Shown here piece by piece: positions 37,198 to 46,541 of a DNA stretch of 64,000 nucleotides; within the stretch, counting starts at the first letter, position 1, and every line of letters starts with the position of its first letter. The stretch is taken from the NCBI GenBank assembly GCA_036403815.1, contig DASWQH010000031.1, positions 248,001 through 312,000 on the forward strand, in the 5' to 3' direction. Origin of the DNA: JACVRN01 sp036403815. GTDB lineage: Bacteria; Acidobacteriota; Blastocatellia; Pyrinomonadales; Pyrinomonadaceae. The position numbers were made by a program, and so were the translations under genes. The notes under the pieces are model-generated. The model did no database searches. It had not been told where the DNA came from and was given only the letters and a program-made list of their open reading frames with translations.

Positions 37198-37631
37198 TAA
37201 GATTCCATGAGCATCAAATCAGGCTCGACCCAACTTGTTCTAGCCTCTTCTGAGAAAACACGTCTGCGGCTGTAGTAAAGGAAGACGATTTTCGAGTCTC
37301 CGGCGCTCTCTATGGTTTGATTTGCACGCTCGGCCAGAGTGAGATTGGAATCCGTTTCGCTCAGGAGTTTATAGAGTCGCTTGACCCAGAACTGCGTTAT
37401 CGTCTCGTTATACTTCTGAGGGTCAACTTCATAGTGCGCAAGAAAGCGCAGTAAGCCTTCGCGCATCTTAGCAGTCGTTTCCTCTACCGACATGTTTGAT
37501 AGATACCAGATAGCGACGGCCAGATGAGCGTGGTGGTCGAAGCTTTCGTCCGGCAGAGAGCAGGACTCGAAGCCCTCTGCGAGCAGACGTAGCTCATCAT
37601 CACTCCTGTAATGTGCCTTCGGCTGATTCAT
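37197..37631 (-). CDS. conserved hypothetical protein (144 aa)
   Basis: A small soluble helical protein with FDHHAHLAVAIWYL near residues 31-44 and a YNETITQFWV stretch near 78-87. The His-rich helix could bind metal, but I do not know the family's function. It is convergent with holA; rpsT lies behind it in the same direction but has its own terminator between. Confidence 0.6.
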   Translation of the reverse strand: MNQPKAHYRSDDELRLLAEGFESCSLPDESFDHHAHLAVAIWYLSNMSVEETTAKMREGLLRFLAHYEVDPQKYNETITQFWVKRLYKLLSETDSNLTLAERANQTIESAGDSKIVFLYYSRRRVFSEEARTSWVEPDLMLMES

Positions 37632-37684
37632 CTAGGTTAGCTCCTCCTCTTATATCAGTTCAAAGAAAAAGCAGGAAGTAAAAA

Positions 37685-37720
37685 GGCGAGGCCGGTTGGA
37701 ATGAACCAACCGGCCTCGCC
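37685..37720 (-). terminator. intrinsic terminator of rpsT
   Basis: A perfect 15-base GC-rich stem (37685-37699 with 37706-37720) and 6-base loop, followed on the minus strand by TTTTTA. It is placed about 30 bases after the rpsT stop. Confidence 0.92.
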
Positions 37721-37747
37721 GAATCTGTAAAAATATTTGAGCCGCTT

Positions 37748-38017
37748 TTACTTGGTGGTCGCCTGATTGACGCGCGCCGTCAGCCTCGATTTATAGCGCG
37801 CGGCGGCGTTGCGATGCAGCACGCCTTTCTGCACGGCCTTGTCAATCTTTGAAATCGTCGCGGGCAGCAGCTCACTAAGCGTCGCCGCATCATGTCCCGC
37901 AAGGGCTGTCCGCAATTTCTTAATAGAAGTGCGCAAGCTGGTGCGATTGCTTCGATTGATGTCGCGGCGTTTCTTGTTCTGTCTGACGCGCTTCTCTGCT
38001 GATTTATGATTAGGCAT
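37748..38017 (-). CDS. rpsT: 30S ribosomal protein S20
   Basis: 89 residues, very basic, beginning MPNHKSAEKRVRQ with the NRTSLRTSIKKL helix, the standard S20 pattern. It binds 16S rRNA early in small-subunit assembly. GGAG precedes the ATG. It is flanked by its own promoter and terminator, so it is transcribed alone. Confidence 0.96.
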   Translation of the reverse strand: MPNHKSAEKRVRQNKKRRDINRSNRTSLRTSIKKLRTALAGHDAATLSELLPATISKIDKAVQKGVLHRNAAARYKSRLTARVNQATTK

Positions 38018-38098
38018 TACGAATCTCCGTCTAAAGCTTTATGTTCAAGGCTTGCCGGTGCTCTCAGATAAGATTTTGACCGTAAGCGCAAGCGACAA

Positions 38099-38127
38099 AG
38101 TATAGGTGTACATGCCTTTTGTGTCAA
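38099..38127 (-). promoter_or_regulatory. consensus sigma70 promoter of rpsT
   Basis: Read on the minus strand: TTGACA, a 17-base spacer, TATACT. The first transcribed base would be about 75 bases before the rpsT start codon. It is the best promoter match seen in the window, as expected for a ribosomal gene. Confidence 0.8.
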
Positions 38128-38307
38128 GGCGAGGAGGCGTGCGGCCTGCGCCGTTTCGCTCTGTACACCAGGGAATTGACACTCCGGCGCGCCCTGTAGT
38201 AGCGTGCCCGTCTATACAGTATGCAAGAGATGCGTGCCATACACCTCGATTTGCCGTACCCTTCCCCAAACCTTGAACTTCACCCACGAAGGAGACTGCT
38301 TTAACTG

Positions 38308-39261
38308 TTGAAAAAGATTGAGCTTCCACCGCGCGGTCTGGAAACGCTCTTCGGCGTTCATGACCAGAATATCAAGTACCTTGAATCGCTCCTTGACGTG
38401 CGCATCAACGCGCGCGGGCAGGATTTGACCGTTGACGGCGATCCCAAAGACGTTGCGACCGTCGAGCGCATTCTGGAGGATTTCTCCGACCTCTTCTCCG
38501 AAGGCAGGACTTTTACGGACAAGGAACTGCGCGAAGCCTTCGCACAGATTGCCGAAGACCGCGCCTACTCTTTACGCGACTACTTCACCAAAGCGCGCTT
38601 CAACCCCGCGGGCAAAAAGCAGGTCGCACCCAAGAGCGCCACGCAGCGCCGCTACATCGAAGCGATCACAGACAAAGATGTCGTCTTCGGCGTAGGGGTC
38701 GCTGGTACAGGTAAGACCTATTTGGCAGTTGCGATGGCCGTGCAGGCACTCATGCAGAAGCAGGTAGAGCGCATTGTGCTCGCCCGTCCGGCTGTCGAAG
38801 CCGGAGAGAAACTGGGATTCCTGCCCGGCGATTTACAGGACAAGGTTGACCCTTACCTTCGCCCGCTCTACGACGCGCTCTTTGATCTGATTGATTACGA
38901 GCGAGCGACGCGCCTCCTTGAAAAGCGAATCATAGAGGTTGCGCCATTGGCTTTCATGCGCGGAAGAACGCTCTCAAATGCCTTCATCATTCTGGATGAA
39001 GCGCAGAACACCACGAGCGAGCAGATGAAGATGTTTCTGACGCGCATAGGCTTCGGCTCGAAGGCAGTGATTACAGGCGACGTGACACAGATTGACCTGC
39101 CACAGGGAAAACGCAGCGGCCTGATAGAAGCCGAGCGCATACTCTCAAAGGTCGAAGGCATAGAGTTCATCTACTTCACCGAAAAGGATGTCGTACGCCA
39201 CCGCCTAGTCCAGATGATAATCAAAGCTTACGAAGCGCATTCCAGCAAGAGCACTATATAA
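38308..39261 (+). CDS. phoH: PhoH-like P-loop ATPase
   Basis: 317 residues. An N-terminal KH-like part is followed by the PhoH core with GVGVAGTGKTYLA, the ARPAVEAGEKLGFLPGD signature and the IILDEAQNTT Walker B. It is thought to act in RNA metabolism with YbeY. The start is TTG with AAGGAGA about 14 bases upstream. phoH-ybeY-corC is a conserved order. Confidence 0.92.
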   Translation: MKKIELPPRGLETLFGVHDQNIKYLESLLDVRINARGQDLTVDGDPKDVATVERILEDFSDLFSEGRTFTDKELREAFAQIAEDRAYSLRDYFTKARFNPAGKKQVAPKSATQRRYIEAITDKDVVFGVGVAGTGKTYLAVAMAVQALMQKQVERIVLARPAVEAGEKLGFLPGDLQDKVDPYLRPLYDALFDLIDYERATRLLEKRIIEVAPLAFMRGRTLSNAFIILDEAQNTTSEQMKMFLTRIGFGSKAVITGDVTQIDLPQGKRSGLIEAERILSKVEGIEFIYFTEKDVVRHRLVQMIIKAYEAHSSKSTI

Positions 39262-39267
39262 AGGCCA

Positions 39268-39341
39268 TGACGGGTGAACGGTGATAGGTGACAAGACAAC
39301 AGCTTATCTTCACCTGTTACCTATCACTTGTCGCCTGTTAC
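39268..39341. repeat. heptad-word hairpin between phoH and ybeY
   Basis: Imperfect arms built from words such as tgatagg and tgacaag on the left and cacttgt and tacctat on the right, loop near 39300. It ends one base before the ybeY ATG. Confidence 0.65.
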
Positions 39342-39342
39342 T

Positions 39343-39768
39343 ATGATTGAAGTTGTTAACCGCCAGCGCAAGGTAGCAATGGATAGCGAACGGTGGCGTG
39401 CGTTTGTGGCGAAGGCTCTGGAGGTGGTGCCTGCTGATGGGGCGGGGGTGACGGTCGCTTTTGTGTCGGATAGGGTGATGCGGGAGCTTAACCGGATGTG
39501 GCGGCATATGCGGGGGACGACGGATGTGTTGTCGTTTCCGGCGGGGCAGGATGAGTTTGAGATGGCGGAGGGGGCGACGCTGGGGGATGTGGTGATTTCG
39601 GTGGAGCAGGCTGCAAGACAGGCGTTGGAGCATGGGCTGGAGTTTGAGGAGGAGGTTTCGCAGCTTATTTTGCACGGGTTGTTGCACCTGTGCGGGTACG
39701 ATCATGAGACGGATGAGGGGGAGATGAACCGGCTGGAGATGCGACTTCGCCGCCGACTTGGAATATAA
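39343..39768 (+). CDS. ybeY: endoribonuclease YbeY
   Basis: 141 residues with the zinc-binding motif HGLLHLCGYDH and the TDVLSFP stretch of the UPF0054 family. It takes part in 16S rRNA 3' maturation and ribosome quality control. ATG 39343 is preferred over an upstream TTG that lies in the hairpin. The base composition of this gene is strikingly G-rich on the coding strand. Confidence 0.94.
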   Translation: MIEVVNRQRKVAMDSERWRAFVAKALEVVPADGAGVTVAFVSDRVMRELNRMWRHMRGTTDVLSFPAGQDEFEMAEGATLGDVVISVEQAARQALEHGLEFEEEVSQLILHGLLHLCGYDHETDEGEMNRLEMRLRRRLGI

Positions 39769-39850
39769 TTCGTGAATCGTCAATCGTCATTAGTTAATAG
39801 AAACTGCTATTCTCTATTTACTATTTACGGTTGACGATTTACGATTTACC
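39769..39850. repeat. heptad-word hairpin between ybeY and corC
   Basis: The left arm has tcgtgaa, tcgtcaa, tcgtcat, tagttaa; the right arm has tatttac, tatttac, ggttgac, gatttac, gatttac. It fills the whole gap between the two genes. Confidence 0.7.
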
Positions 39851-39858
39851 TACACTGT

Positions 39859-41154
39859 ATGGAGATTGCTATAGGAATCACGGCGCTGCTGCTTCTGGTG
39901 ATGACGTTTCTCGCCACGATGGACATGGCGTTCGCGCAGTTGAGCGACGTAGGATTGCGGCGGCTCATCTCGGATGCGGAAGAGGAACAGCCGTTGGCGC
40001 GTGCCACGGCCTTTCTCAAAGAGATTCTGGAGAACCGTCCGCGCTTTCGCTTTACCCTGTCGTCGATGATTCAAATCCTGCTCGTCGCCGTCACGGTTCT
40101 AATCACTTCCATTTCTCTGTTTCTATTTCCGGGGACGCGTTTCCTGCTGATTGCCTTCATAGCCTCTCTGGTGCTGGCCGGAATTTTTAGACAGTTCATC
40201 CCACGTCTCATCGCCGCGCGCAATCCTGAAGCGACGCTGCTCTGGCTGCTGCCTTTTGTGCGCCCCTTCTATCATCTCTTAGTCTTCATAGCAGACCCGC
40301 TTCATCAGGTCATTAGCCGCAAGCGCCGAGAGCGCGCCGTCATCGAAGCCAACACAGACGAGGACGAAGAGGACAACGGCGACGACATACAGGCACTCAT
40401 CGACGTGGGCGAAGAGGAAGGGATTCTGGAAGAAGACGAGGGCGAGCTGATTCACTCGATCATTGAGTTTGGCGACACGCGCGTCAACGAAGTGATGACG
40501 CCGCGCACGGAGATAGTAGCTCTGCCCGTGACGGCCACTGTGCGCGAGGCGCGCGACATTATCAACGAGTCTAAATATTCGCGCCTGCCCGTTTACCGCG
40601 AGCAGATTGATAACGTGGAGGGGCTTATCTACGTGCGCGACATTCTTCAGTGCTGGCCTGAAGGAAGGGAAGACGAAAACATAGCCACGCTTGTGCGCCC
40701 GGTCTATTTCGTGCCGGAGACAAAGCCTGTCGCAGACCTTCTCAAAGAGATGCAGAAGGCTCACGTGCAGCTTTCGATGGTGATTGACGAGTACGGCGGC
40801 ATCGCCGGTCTAGTCACAGTCGAAGACATTTTGGAAGAGATAGTCGGCGAGATTGAGGATGAAGATACGGAGACGGAAGAGATTGTAGAGATAGTAGAGG
40901 CCGACGACGGCTATTACGACGTGGCAGGCTCGACCGAGATAGGCAAGATTGAGCGGCTTTTCGACATGGAAATAGAGGACGACGATTTCACGACCATCGC
41001 AGGGCTGGTCATCAGCGAATCCGGCTACGTGCCGCGTCCCGGCGAGCGTCTTAACTTTCGCGGGCTGGACGTAGAAGTAATCGACGCAGATGACCGCCGC
41101 ATCTCGAAACTACGTTTACGTCGCGCGCCGCAAAGCCAAGCGCAGGCGGAATAA
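39859..41154 (+). CDS. corC: CorC/HlyC-family membrane protein with CBS pair (431 aa)
   Basis: Membrane helices occupy about residues 1-25, 70-92 and 95-155 (DUF21/CNNM type). A CBS pair follows (about 205-330, with VMTPRTEIVAL and YGGIAGLVTVEDILEE), then an acidic linker and a CorC_HlyC domain. Relatives act in magnesium or cobalt efflux. The position after phoH-ybeY matches the E. coli ybeX order. Confidence 0.88.
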   Translation: MEIAIGITALLLLVMTFLATMDMAFAQLSDVGLRRLISDAEEEQPLARATAFLKEILENRPRFRFTLSSMIQILLVAVTVLITSISLFLFPGTRFLLIAFIASLVLAGIFRQFIPRLIAARNPEATLLWLLPFVRPFYHLLVFIADPLHQVISRKRRERAVIEANTDEDEEDNGDDIQALIDVGEEEGILEEDEGELIHSIIEFGDTRVNEVMTPRTEIVALPVTATVREARDIINESKYSRLPVYREQIDNVEGLIYVRDILQCWPEGREDENIATLVRPVYFVPETKPVADLLKEMQKAHVQLSMVIDEYGGIAGLVTVEDILEEIVGEIEDEDTETEEIVEIVEADDGYYDVAGSTEIGKIERLFDMEIEDDDFTTIAGLVISESGYVPRPGERLNFRGLDVEVIDADDRRISKLRLRRAPQSQAQAE

Positions 41155-41163
41155 AGGCAATAA

Positions 41164-41409
41164 GTGAAAAGCATAGAACAGGTACAACTAAACACTCCCG
41201 GCTCGTGTGCGTCGTCTGTCTGCGAGGCGTGTGGCGAGCCGTTCACCTGCGGCGCGCAAGCTTCGGGTTGCTGGTGCGCTGAGGTGAAATTGACCGAAGC
41301 GTTGCGTGCAGAACTGCGTGAGCGATACAAGAGTTGCCTGTGTCGCGCCTGCCTTGAGCGGTTCAGCGCCGACGAAGAGTCTGGAGAGGCGGAAAAGATT
41401 TTTGGCTGA
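41164..41409 (+). CDS. cysteine-rich CWC protein (81 aa)
   Basis: Motifs CEACGEPFTCG, GCWC and CLCRACL give the CWC arrangement of paired Cys that probably binds zinc. GTG start, 9 bases after the corC stop, so it is likely translated from the same transcript. Function unknown. Confidence 0.75.
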   Translation: MKSIEQVQLNTPGSCASSVCEACGEPFTCGAQASGCWCAEVKLTEALRAELRERYKSCLCRACLERFSADEESGEAEKIFG

Positions 41410-41515
41410 GAACTTGAAAAAGCCCTCGCCTAACGAGAAAATAATTCGGCTTTAAGGTATTATTCCCCTGTCGCCACAAAAGAAATTCTATTCCAGATAC
41501 GACCGGAGATGACGC

Positions 41516-44053
41516 TTGGCACGGCACAAGGACGCACTTTTTCACCCGGCCTTTCTAGACCCTCGCTTTCACGCCGCCCTCAACCCTTACGACGAGACTC
41601 CCCCGCCCGTCGTAAAACCTGTCGACGCTCCGCGACGCGAGACGCGCAGCCGCGACTTCGACATCAAGCACATACGAATAGCCCTGCGCATTGACCCTTC
41701 CGAAAGATTCATAGAGGGCGAAGCCACAATCACGCTCGCTCCCTTTCGAGATGGTCTCAAAGAGCTTGCTTTCGATGCCTTCGAGTTGAACGTGCAGGAG
41801 GTCAGAGCGGGCACGCGTCGCCTTGAATTTGAAAGCTTCAAGGACAGGCTCGTAGTCCATCTCAAAGAAGCCCCGCCGCGTGATAAAAATCTGACTCTGC
41901 GTGTTGTCTATAACGCGCGCCCGCGTCGTGGGCTGCATTTCATAAGCCCGGACGACGCGTACCCGCAGAAGCCCTTGCAGGTTTGGTCGCAGGGCGAATC
42001 CGAAGACAACTCCGCGTGGTTTCCATGTACGGATGCGCCCCTTGAGCGGCAGACGACAGAGACCATCATCACCGTTCCTGAACGCTTCACGGTTCTTTCA
42101 AACGGAAGGCTCCTTTCGGAAAAGCATGATAACAGGCTAGCGACGCGCACGTTCCACTGGCGGCAGGACGAGCCGCATCCGGCTTATCTGGTCTCTATAG
42201 CCATCGGTGATTTCAGCATCATCGAAGCGAAGTGCGGCCAAATCCCCACGCCTTACTACACTTATCCGGGGACGGAAAAAGAGGCGCGCATGTTGATGGG
42301 CAAGACGCCCGCCATGATACGCCTCTTCACAAAGCTCTTCGGCTATGAATACCCGTACCCTAAATACTCGCAGGTAATGGTTGACGAATTCATCTTCGGC
42401 GCGATGGAGAATACTTCCGCCACGACTCATTCGGATCGCTTCCTGCACGATGCCAGAACAGAGCTTGATTTCGATTGCCATGATGTAGTCGCGCACGAGC
42501 TGGCGCACCAGTGGTGGGGCGACCTGCTGACGCCTAAGTCCTGGACGCACGTGTGGCTCAAGGAGAGCTTCGCTACCTATTCTGAGATTCTCTGGTCGGA
42601 GCAGGCCGAAGGTGTAGACGAAGCCGGATTCTCTCTGCTGCGCGAGCAGAACGTTTACATGAGCGAGGATCGAGACCGCTATCGCCGCCCCATCGTTAAC
42701 GACCGTTGGGAATTTCCGGTGGAAGTCTATGATCGTCATGCTTATCAAAAGGGCGCGATTGTGCTGGGGATGCTCAGGTATGTGCTGGGCGACGACGACT
42801 TCTTTCGCACGCTGAAGTATTACGCACACAAGCATGAGTGGCAGAGCGTAGAGACGACCGATTTCAAGGTCGCCATAGAAGAGGTGACGGGGCGCAGTAT
42901 TGACTGGTTCTTTGAAGAGTGGCTTTACGGTCGCGGCTATCCTGAATTTGAAGTGTCGCACCACTTTGATGCTCAAGCGGGCGCGCTCCGCGTTACGGTC
43001 AGGCAGGTACAGGATACAGGTGACGGCACGCCCATTTTCCGTATGCCGGTCGAGATTGAAGTGGTGTCAAAGCGCGTAGCGCGTCGCTTTAGTGTCGAGA
43101 TTAAAAAGGCCGAGCATGAATTTTATTTCTCTCTGGACGAGCGCCCTCTGGCAGTACACTTTGACCCGGAAGACCGCGTGCTGAAGACGCTACAGCACTT
43201 GAAATCAAGGCAGGAGCTTCTTTATCAACTACGAAGCTCGAAGAGCTTTACGGCGCGTATGCGTGCGGCGCGCTCCCTCGGAGAGTTCAAGAATGACGAG
43301 ACGGTAGCAGTCCTGCGGCGTACGCTCATGCAGGACGAGTTCGGGCCTGTGAGGATGGCTGCCGCCGTGGCGCTTGCCGCAATCGGGACGGACGAAGCGC
43401 GCGATGCGCTCCTGTTAAGTTTGAAGAAGAACGAAGAGGCGCGCGTGCGGCGTGCGACCGCGTGGTCGCTTGGACGCTTTCATAAAGACCGGAAGGTTAT
43501 CAGTGCGCTTGTGCGTGCGATGCACGAGGACGAGAGCTATTTCGTAGCGGCCTTCAGCATGCGTGCGCTCGCCCATGCGGCGGGTGAGGATGCTTATGAA
43601 AAATTGATAGGCATGCTGGGGCGCGATTCTTATCAGGATGTGTTGCGCGCAACCATCTTCGATGCGCTGACGATTGCAAAGGACAGGCGCGGCGTTTCAT
43701 TAGCCCTTGACCACACGGCTTACGGCATCCCGCAGCCCGTTCGCATCTCTGCCACCATCAGCCTGGGCACGCTGGGCAAAGAGTTCAAGGATGAGCGCGA
43801 AACGATTTATCAAAAGCTGTTGGAGCTTTTAGAGGACAAGACGTTTCGCGTTCGCCTCGCAGCCGTAAAGGCTCTGGCCGTGCTGGGCGATGTGCGTGCC
43901 ATAGGCCCGCTTAACGATGCAATGGAGCGCGAGGCTATAGATGCTCTACAGAGCGCGGCGCTCGCAAGCCGCCGCACGCTTGAGGAAAAGGTGGAAGAGG
44001 GGAAACAGGATGGCAAAAAAGAGAAGCCGGTTTCTACAGGGACGGCGCATTGA
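41516..44053 (+). CDS. M1-family aminopeptidase with C-terminal HEAT repeats (845 aa)
   Basis: GAMEN at 295-299 and the zinc site HELAH at 327-331 with E350 (WLKESFATYSE) are complete. There is no signal peptide, so it is likely cytosolic. Residues about 590-830 are HEAT-like repeats (VRMAAAVALAAIG, VRRATAWSLG, VRLAAVKALAVLG) replacing the usual ERAP1-type C-terminal domain. It removes N-terminal residues from peptides. The start is TTG with GGAG about 10 bases upstream. Its 3' end overlaps the next gene by 44 bases. Confidence 0.9.
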   Translation: MARHKDALFHPAFLDPRFHAALNPYDETPPPVVKPVDAPRRETRSRDFDIKHIRIALRIDPSERFIEGEATITLAPFRDGLKELAFDAFELNVQEVRAGTRRLEFESFKDRLVVHLKEAPPRDKNLTLRVVYNARPRRGLHFISPDDAYPQKPLQVWSQGESEDNSAWFPCTDAPLERQTTETIITVPERFTVLSNGRLLSEKHDNRLATRTFHWRQDEPHPAYLVSIAIGDFSIIEAKCGQIPTPYYTYPGTEKEARMLMGKTPAMIRLFTKLFGYEYPYPKYSQVMVDEFIFGAMENTSATTHSDRFLHDARTELDFDCHDVVAHELAHQWWGDLLTPKSWTHVWLKESFATYSEILWSEQAEGVDEAGFSLLREQNVYMSEDRDRYRRPIVNDRWEFPVEVYDRHAYQKGAIVLGMLRYVLGDDDFFRTLKYYAHKHEWQSVETTDFKVAIEEVTGRSIDWFFEEWLYGRGYPEFEVSHHFDAQAGALRVTVRQVQDTGDGTPIFRMPVEIEVVSKRVARRFSVEIKKAEHEFYFSLDERPLAVHFDPEDRVLKTLQHLKSRQELLYQLRSSKSFTARMRAARSLGEFKNDETVAVLRRTLMQDEFGPVRMAAAVALAAIGTDEARDALLLSLKKNEEARVRRATAWSLGRFHKDRKVISALVRAMHEDESYFVAAFSMRALAHAAGEDAYEKLIGMLGRDSYQDVLRATIFDALTIAKDRRGVSLALDHTAYGIPQPVRISATISLGTLGKEFKDERETIYQKLLELLEDKTFRVRLAAVKALAVLGDVRAIGPLNDAMEREAIDALQSAALASRRTLEEKVEEGKQDGKKEKPVSTGTAH

Positions 44054-45146
44054 CCCGAAGCCGATTACGGGCGACACGAAGGTTGCAGACTTAGTTGACG
44101 ATGCCTTCATGGCTTACAACGCGGCGCGGCTCAGGGAAGCGTGCAAGCTCTTTACGGAGAAGATGCTTGAGCCGGATGTGACCGTGGGGCTTTCCCTCAC
44201 GGGCGCTCTGACTCCTGCCGGACTCGGCATCTCGGCTCTCATCCCGCTTATTCAGGCGGGCTTCGTTGACTGGATTATCTCTACGGGCGCGAATCTTTAT
44301 CATGATACACACTTCGGCATAGGGCTTTCACTGCATCAGGGACACGCCGGAGTCTCCGACGTGGTGCTCAGAGAGGAAGAGGTCGTGCGTATCTACGACA
44401 TCTTCTTCGACTACTCGGTGCTGCTCGATACAGACGCTTTCTTCCGCCGCATCATAGAGGGCGAAGAGTTTCAAAAGACTATGTCCTCGGCGGAGTTTCA
44501 TTACCTGTGCGGGAAATATGTGCGCGAGCGCGAGCGCAAGCTGGGTGTCGAGAATAAATCTCTGCTGGCCGCCGCCTACGAATATGGCGTGCCGATTTAC
44601 ACCTCCAGCCCCGGAGATTCTTCCATAGGCATGAACGTCGCTGCTAAAGCTCTTCAGGGAAACAAGCTTGCTTTTGACCCTTCGCTCGACGTAAACGAAA
44701 CGGCGGCGATTGTGCTGGCGGGAAAGCGCGGCGCGATTCACGGTAAAGGAGATCGTGGACGAAAGCACGGCGGGCGTTCGGCGGTCTTCATACTCGGCGG
44801 CGGAAGCCCCAAGAACTTCATGCTCCAAACAGAGCCGCAGATTCAGGAAGTCTTAGGAATTGACGAGCGCGGGCATGACTACTTTTTACAAATTACGGAT
44901 GCTCGCCCGGACACAGGCGGGTTGAGTGGGGCAACTCCGGGGGAGGCAGTCTCGTGGGGAAAGGTTGACCCGGAGCGTTTGCCGGATGCGGTCGTCTGTT
45001 ATATTGATTCGACGGTGGCGCTGCCAATTATAACGGCGTATGCTCTCTCCAGACACGAGGTGCGCGAGCCGAAGCGTCTCTATGACCGTCGCGGCGAGTT
45101 CATGGAGCTGTTGCTGTCAGAATACTCAAAATCGAAGAGAAGATAG
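44010..45146 (+). CDS. deoxyhypusine-synthase-like protein (378 aa)
   Basis: The deoxyhypusine synthase fold is clear: SLTGALTPAG, ISTGANLYHDTHF, TSSPGDSSIG and the active-site Lys K268 in GGGSPKNF. Bacteria lack eIF5A, so members here are thought to make other polyamine products such as homospermidine or aminobutyl-modified compounds from spermidine or putrescine. ATG 44010 lies inside the aminopeptidase gene with a 44-base overlap, implying coupled expression. Its substrate is not shown by sequence. Confidence 0.85.
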   Translation: MAKKRSRFLQGRRIDPKPITGDTKVADLVDDAFMAYNAARLREACKLFTEKMLEPDVTVGLSLTGALTPAGLGISALIPLIQAGFVDWIISTGANLYHDTHFGIGLSLHQGHAGVSDVVLREEEVVRIYDIFFDYSVLLDTDAFFRRIIEGEEFQKTMSSAEFHYLCGKYVRERERKLGVENKSLLAAAYEYGVPIYTSSPGDSSIGMNVAAKALQGNKLAFDPSLDVNETAAIVLAGKRGAIHGKGDRGRKHGGRSAVFILGGGSPKNFMLQTEPQIQEVLGIDERGHDYFLQITDARPDTGGLSGATPGEAVSWGKVDPERLPDAVVCYIDSTVALPIITAYALSRHEVREPKRLYDRRGEFMELLLSEYSKSKRR

Positions 45147-45160
45147 GACAAAAAGCTTCT

Positions 45161-45697
45161 ATGCGTATCTTTACAAAATTAATCTGCGGCGCGTTGCTTC
45201 TGTCCTTCATGCTGGCGCTTTCTGCTGCGCACGCTCGCACCAGTCAGGAGGGAATTCCCGCCTACATAAGCGCGCAGCACAAAGCGGTGCTTGAAAAGTG
45301 GCTCAAGCAAAAGCCCGACTTGAGAGTCGCTACCGCCGAAGACCTGGACGCAGACCTCTTGAAGACGGTGACAGATATGTTTCCCGACCGGGTCGCTTCG
45401 CCATTCTATGTGGTTGGAGACTTTAATAATGACGGCCAGAAGGACTTTGCCATCGGCCTTGTAGTCAAGAATAAACCCAAAGACCTGGCGCTCGCCGTCT
45501 TCAACGGGCCACTTGGAAAGACGAGCGCGCCAGCCTATTACAATGAGAACAGATTTGATCGAGGCGACCTTCTTTTCGTTAGCTTTGATGATCGAAACAG
45601 GGAAGTCTTGCAGATAGGCATAGGCAGTGATTCAAGAACCGTGTTCTTGAAACCCAAAGGCAAGGGGTATTACATCTGGGCGGGAGCGACGCAGTAG
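45161..45697 (+). CDS. secreted protein with calcium-binding-like loop (178 aa)
   Basis: The N-terminal signal peptide (LICGALLLSFMLALSAAHA) is followed by a mixed domain with GDFNNDGQKDFAIG near 85-98, a DxNxDG loop as in FG-GAP or EF-hand-like repeats. One loop only. Function unknown. It starts 14 bases after the preceding gene and is probably periplasmic. Confidence 0.65.
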   Translation: MRIFTKLICGALLLSFMLALSAAHARTSQEGIPAYISAQHKAVLEKWLKQKPDLRVATAEDLDADLLKTVTDMFPDRVASPFYVVGDFNNDGQKDFAIGLVVKNKPKDLALAVFNGPLGKTSAPAYYNENRFDRGDLLFVSFDDRNREVLQIGIGSDSRTVFLKPKGKGYYIWAGATQ

Positions 45698-45720
45698 GGC
45701 AGGCGAGCCAAGGGGATGTC

Positions 45721-46194
45721 ATGAAGAAAAAGATAACTGACGACCAGCCGCGAGTTTATTTCGATTGTAATAAGTGCCCGGCCTACTGTTGCTCCATCTA
45801 CGAGCGAGTGCAGGTCACCAAGCGCGACGTTAACCGGCTCGCAAAGTATTTCAAAGTATCGGTCGAGACGGCCATCAAGCGTTACACGAAGATGCGCGGG
45901 TCGGAGCGCATACTGCGCCGCAGGAAGGACACTATATTTCCGGAGACCTGCATGTTCCTGAATCAGGAGACGCGCGGCTGCACTATCTATCACGCACGCC
46001 CTGAAGTCTGCCGCGAGTATCCAGACCGCAAGCGCTGCGCCTATTATGATCTTCTACAGTTCGAGCGGCGGCAACAGGACGACCCCGAGGCTCTGCCCCT
46101 TGTACAAATCACCTTCCGTGAAGTAAAAAAAGAGAAGGTTCCCGCGCGCAACGGCAGCGAAGCTGTCTGGGAGTGGGAGCAGGAAGAACAATAA
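45721..46194 (+). CDS. YkgJ-type cysteine-cluster protein (157 aa)
   Basis: Cys motifs CNKCPAYCC, ETCMFL and GCTIYHARPEVCREYP are the zinc/iron-chelating YkgJ (UPF0153) signature. There is no signal peptide, and an acidic tail (WEWEQEEQ). The biochemical role of the family is not established. It ends a run of four same-direction genes and is followed by a heptad hairpin. Confidence 0.85.
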   Translation: MKKKITDDQPRVYFDCNKCPAYCCSIYERVQVTKRDVNRLAKYFKVSVETAIKRYTKMRGSERILRRRKDTIFPETCMFLNQETRGCTIYHARPEVCREYPDRKRCAYYDLLQFERRQQDDPEALPLVQITFREVKKEKVPARNGSEAVWEWEQEEQ

Positions 46195-46199
46195 AAGCG

Positions 46200-46287
46200 G
46201 GTGACAGATGTCGGGTGTCGGGTGCCGGTAAAGAAATGGTCAACTGGATTCTCTTTTACCGGCACCCGACCCCCGACCCCCGACACC
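46200..46287. repeat. heptad-word hairpin after the YkgJ-type gene
   Basis: 30-base arms (46200-46229 and 46258-46287) from words ggtgaca, gatgtcg, ggtgtcg, ggtgccg and their inverses. TTTT follows the right arm, so it could act as a terminator. Confidence 0.75.
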
Positions 46288-46304
46288 TTTTGTGAGGTAA
46301 AAAG

Positions 46305-46532
46305 ATGCAAGATTTTCTTTCTAGAATGATAGGGCGCAAGGTTGACATCTTCTGCGTGGGCGCAGCTTCTTTGCGGGGCGAAGTGGTCAAAGTGGAGGCG
46401 GGTGTGCTTCATCTAAGGGATGAAGATCACGGCATGGGTTATGTGGCGATAGACAAGATAACCGTCGTCTGGGAAGCGCGCGAAGATGACGCACATCGCG
46501 CGGGCTTTGTCCCCCCGCTCAATAATCGCTGA
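46305..46532 (+). CDS. small beta-barrel-like protein, MM0924-like (75 aa)
   Basis: The sequence alternates strands in an Sm/Hfq-like pattern (KVDIFCVGAASLRGEVVKVEAGVLHL, then YVAIDKITVVWE). It resembles from memory the uncharacterised MM0924 family. No catalytic residues are visible. The ribosome binding site is GAGG. Possibly RNA- or ligand-binding; that is a guess from fold pattern. Confidence 0.55.
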   Translation: MQDFLSRMIGRKVDIFCVGAASLRGEVVKVEAGVLHLRDEDHGMGYVAIDKITVVWEAREDDAHRAGFVPPLNNR

Positions 46533-46541
46533 AAAGTCTCC

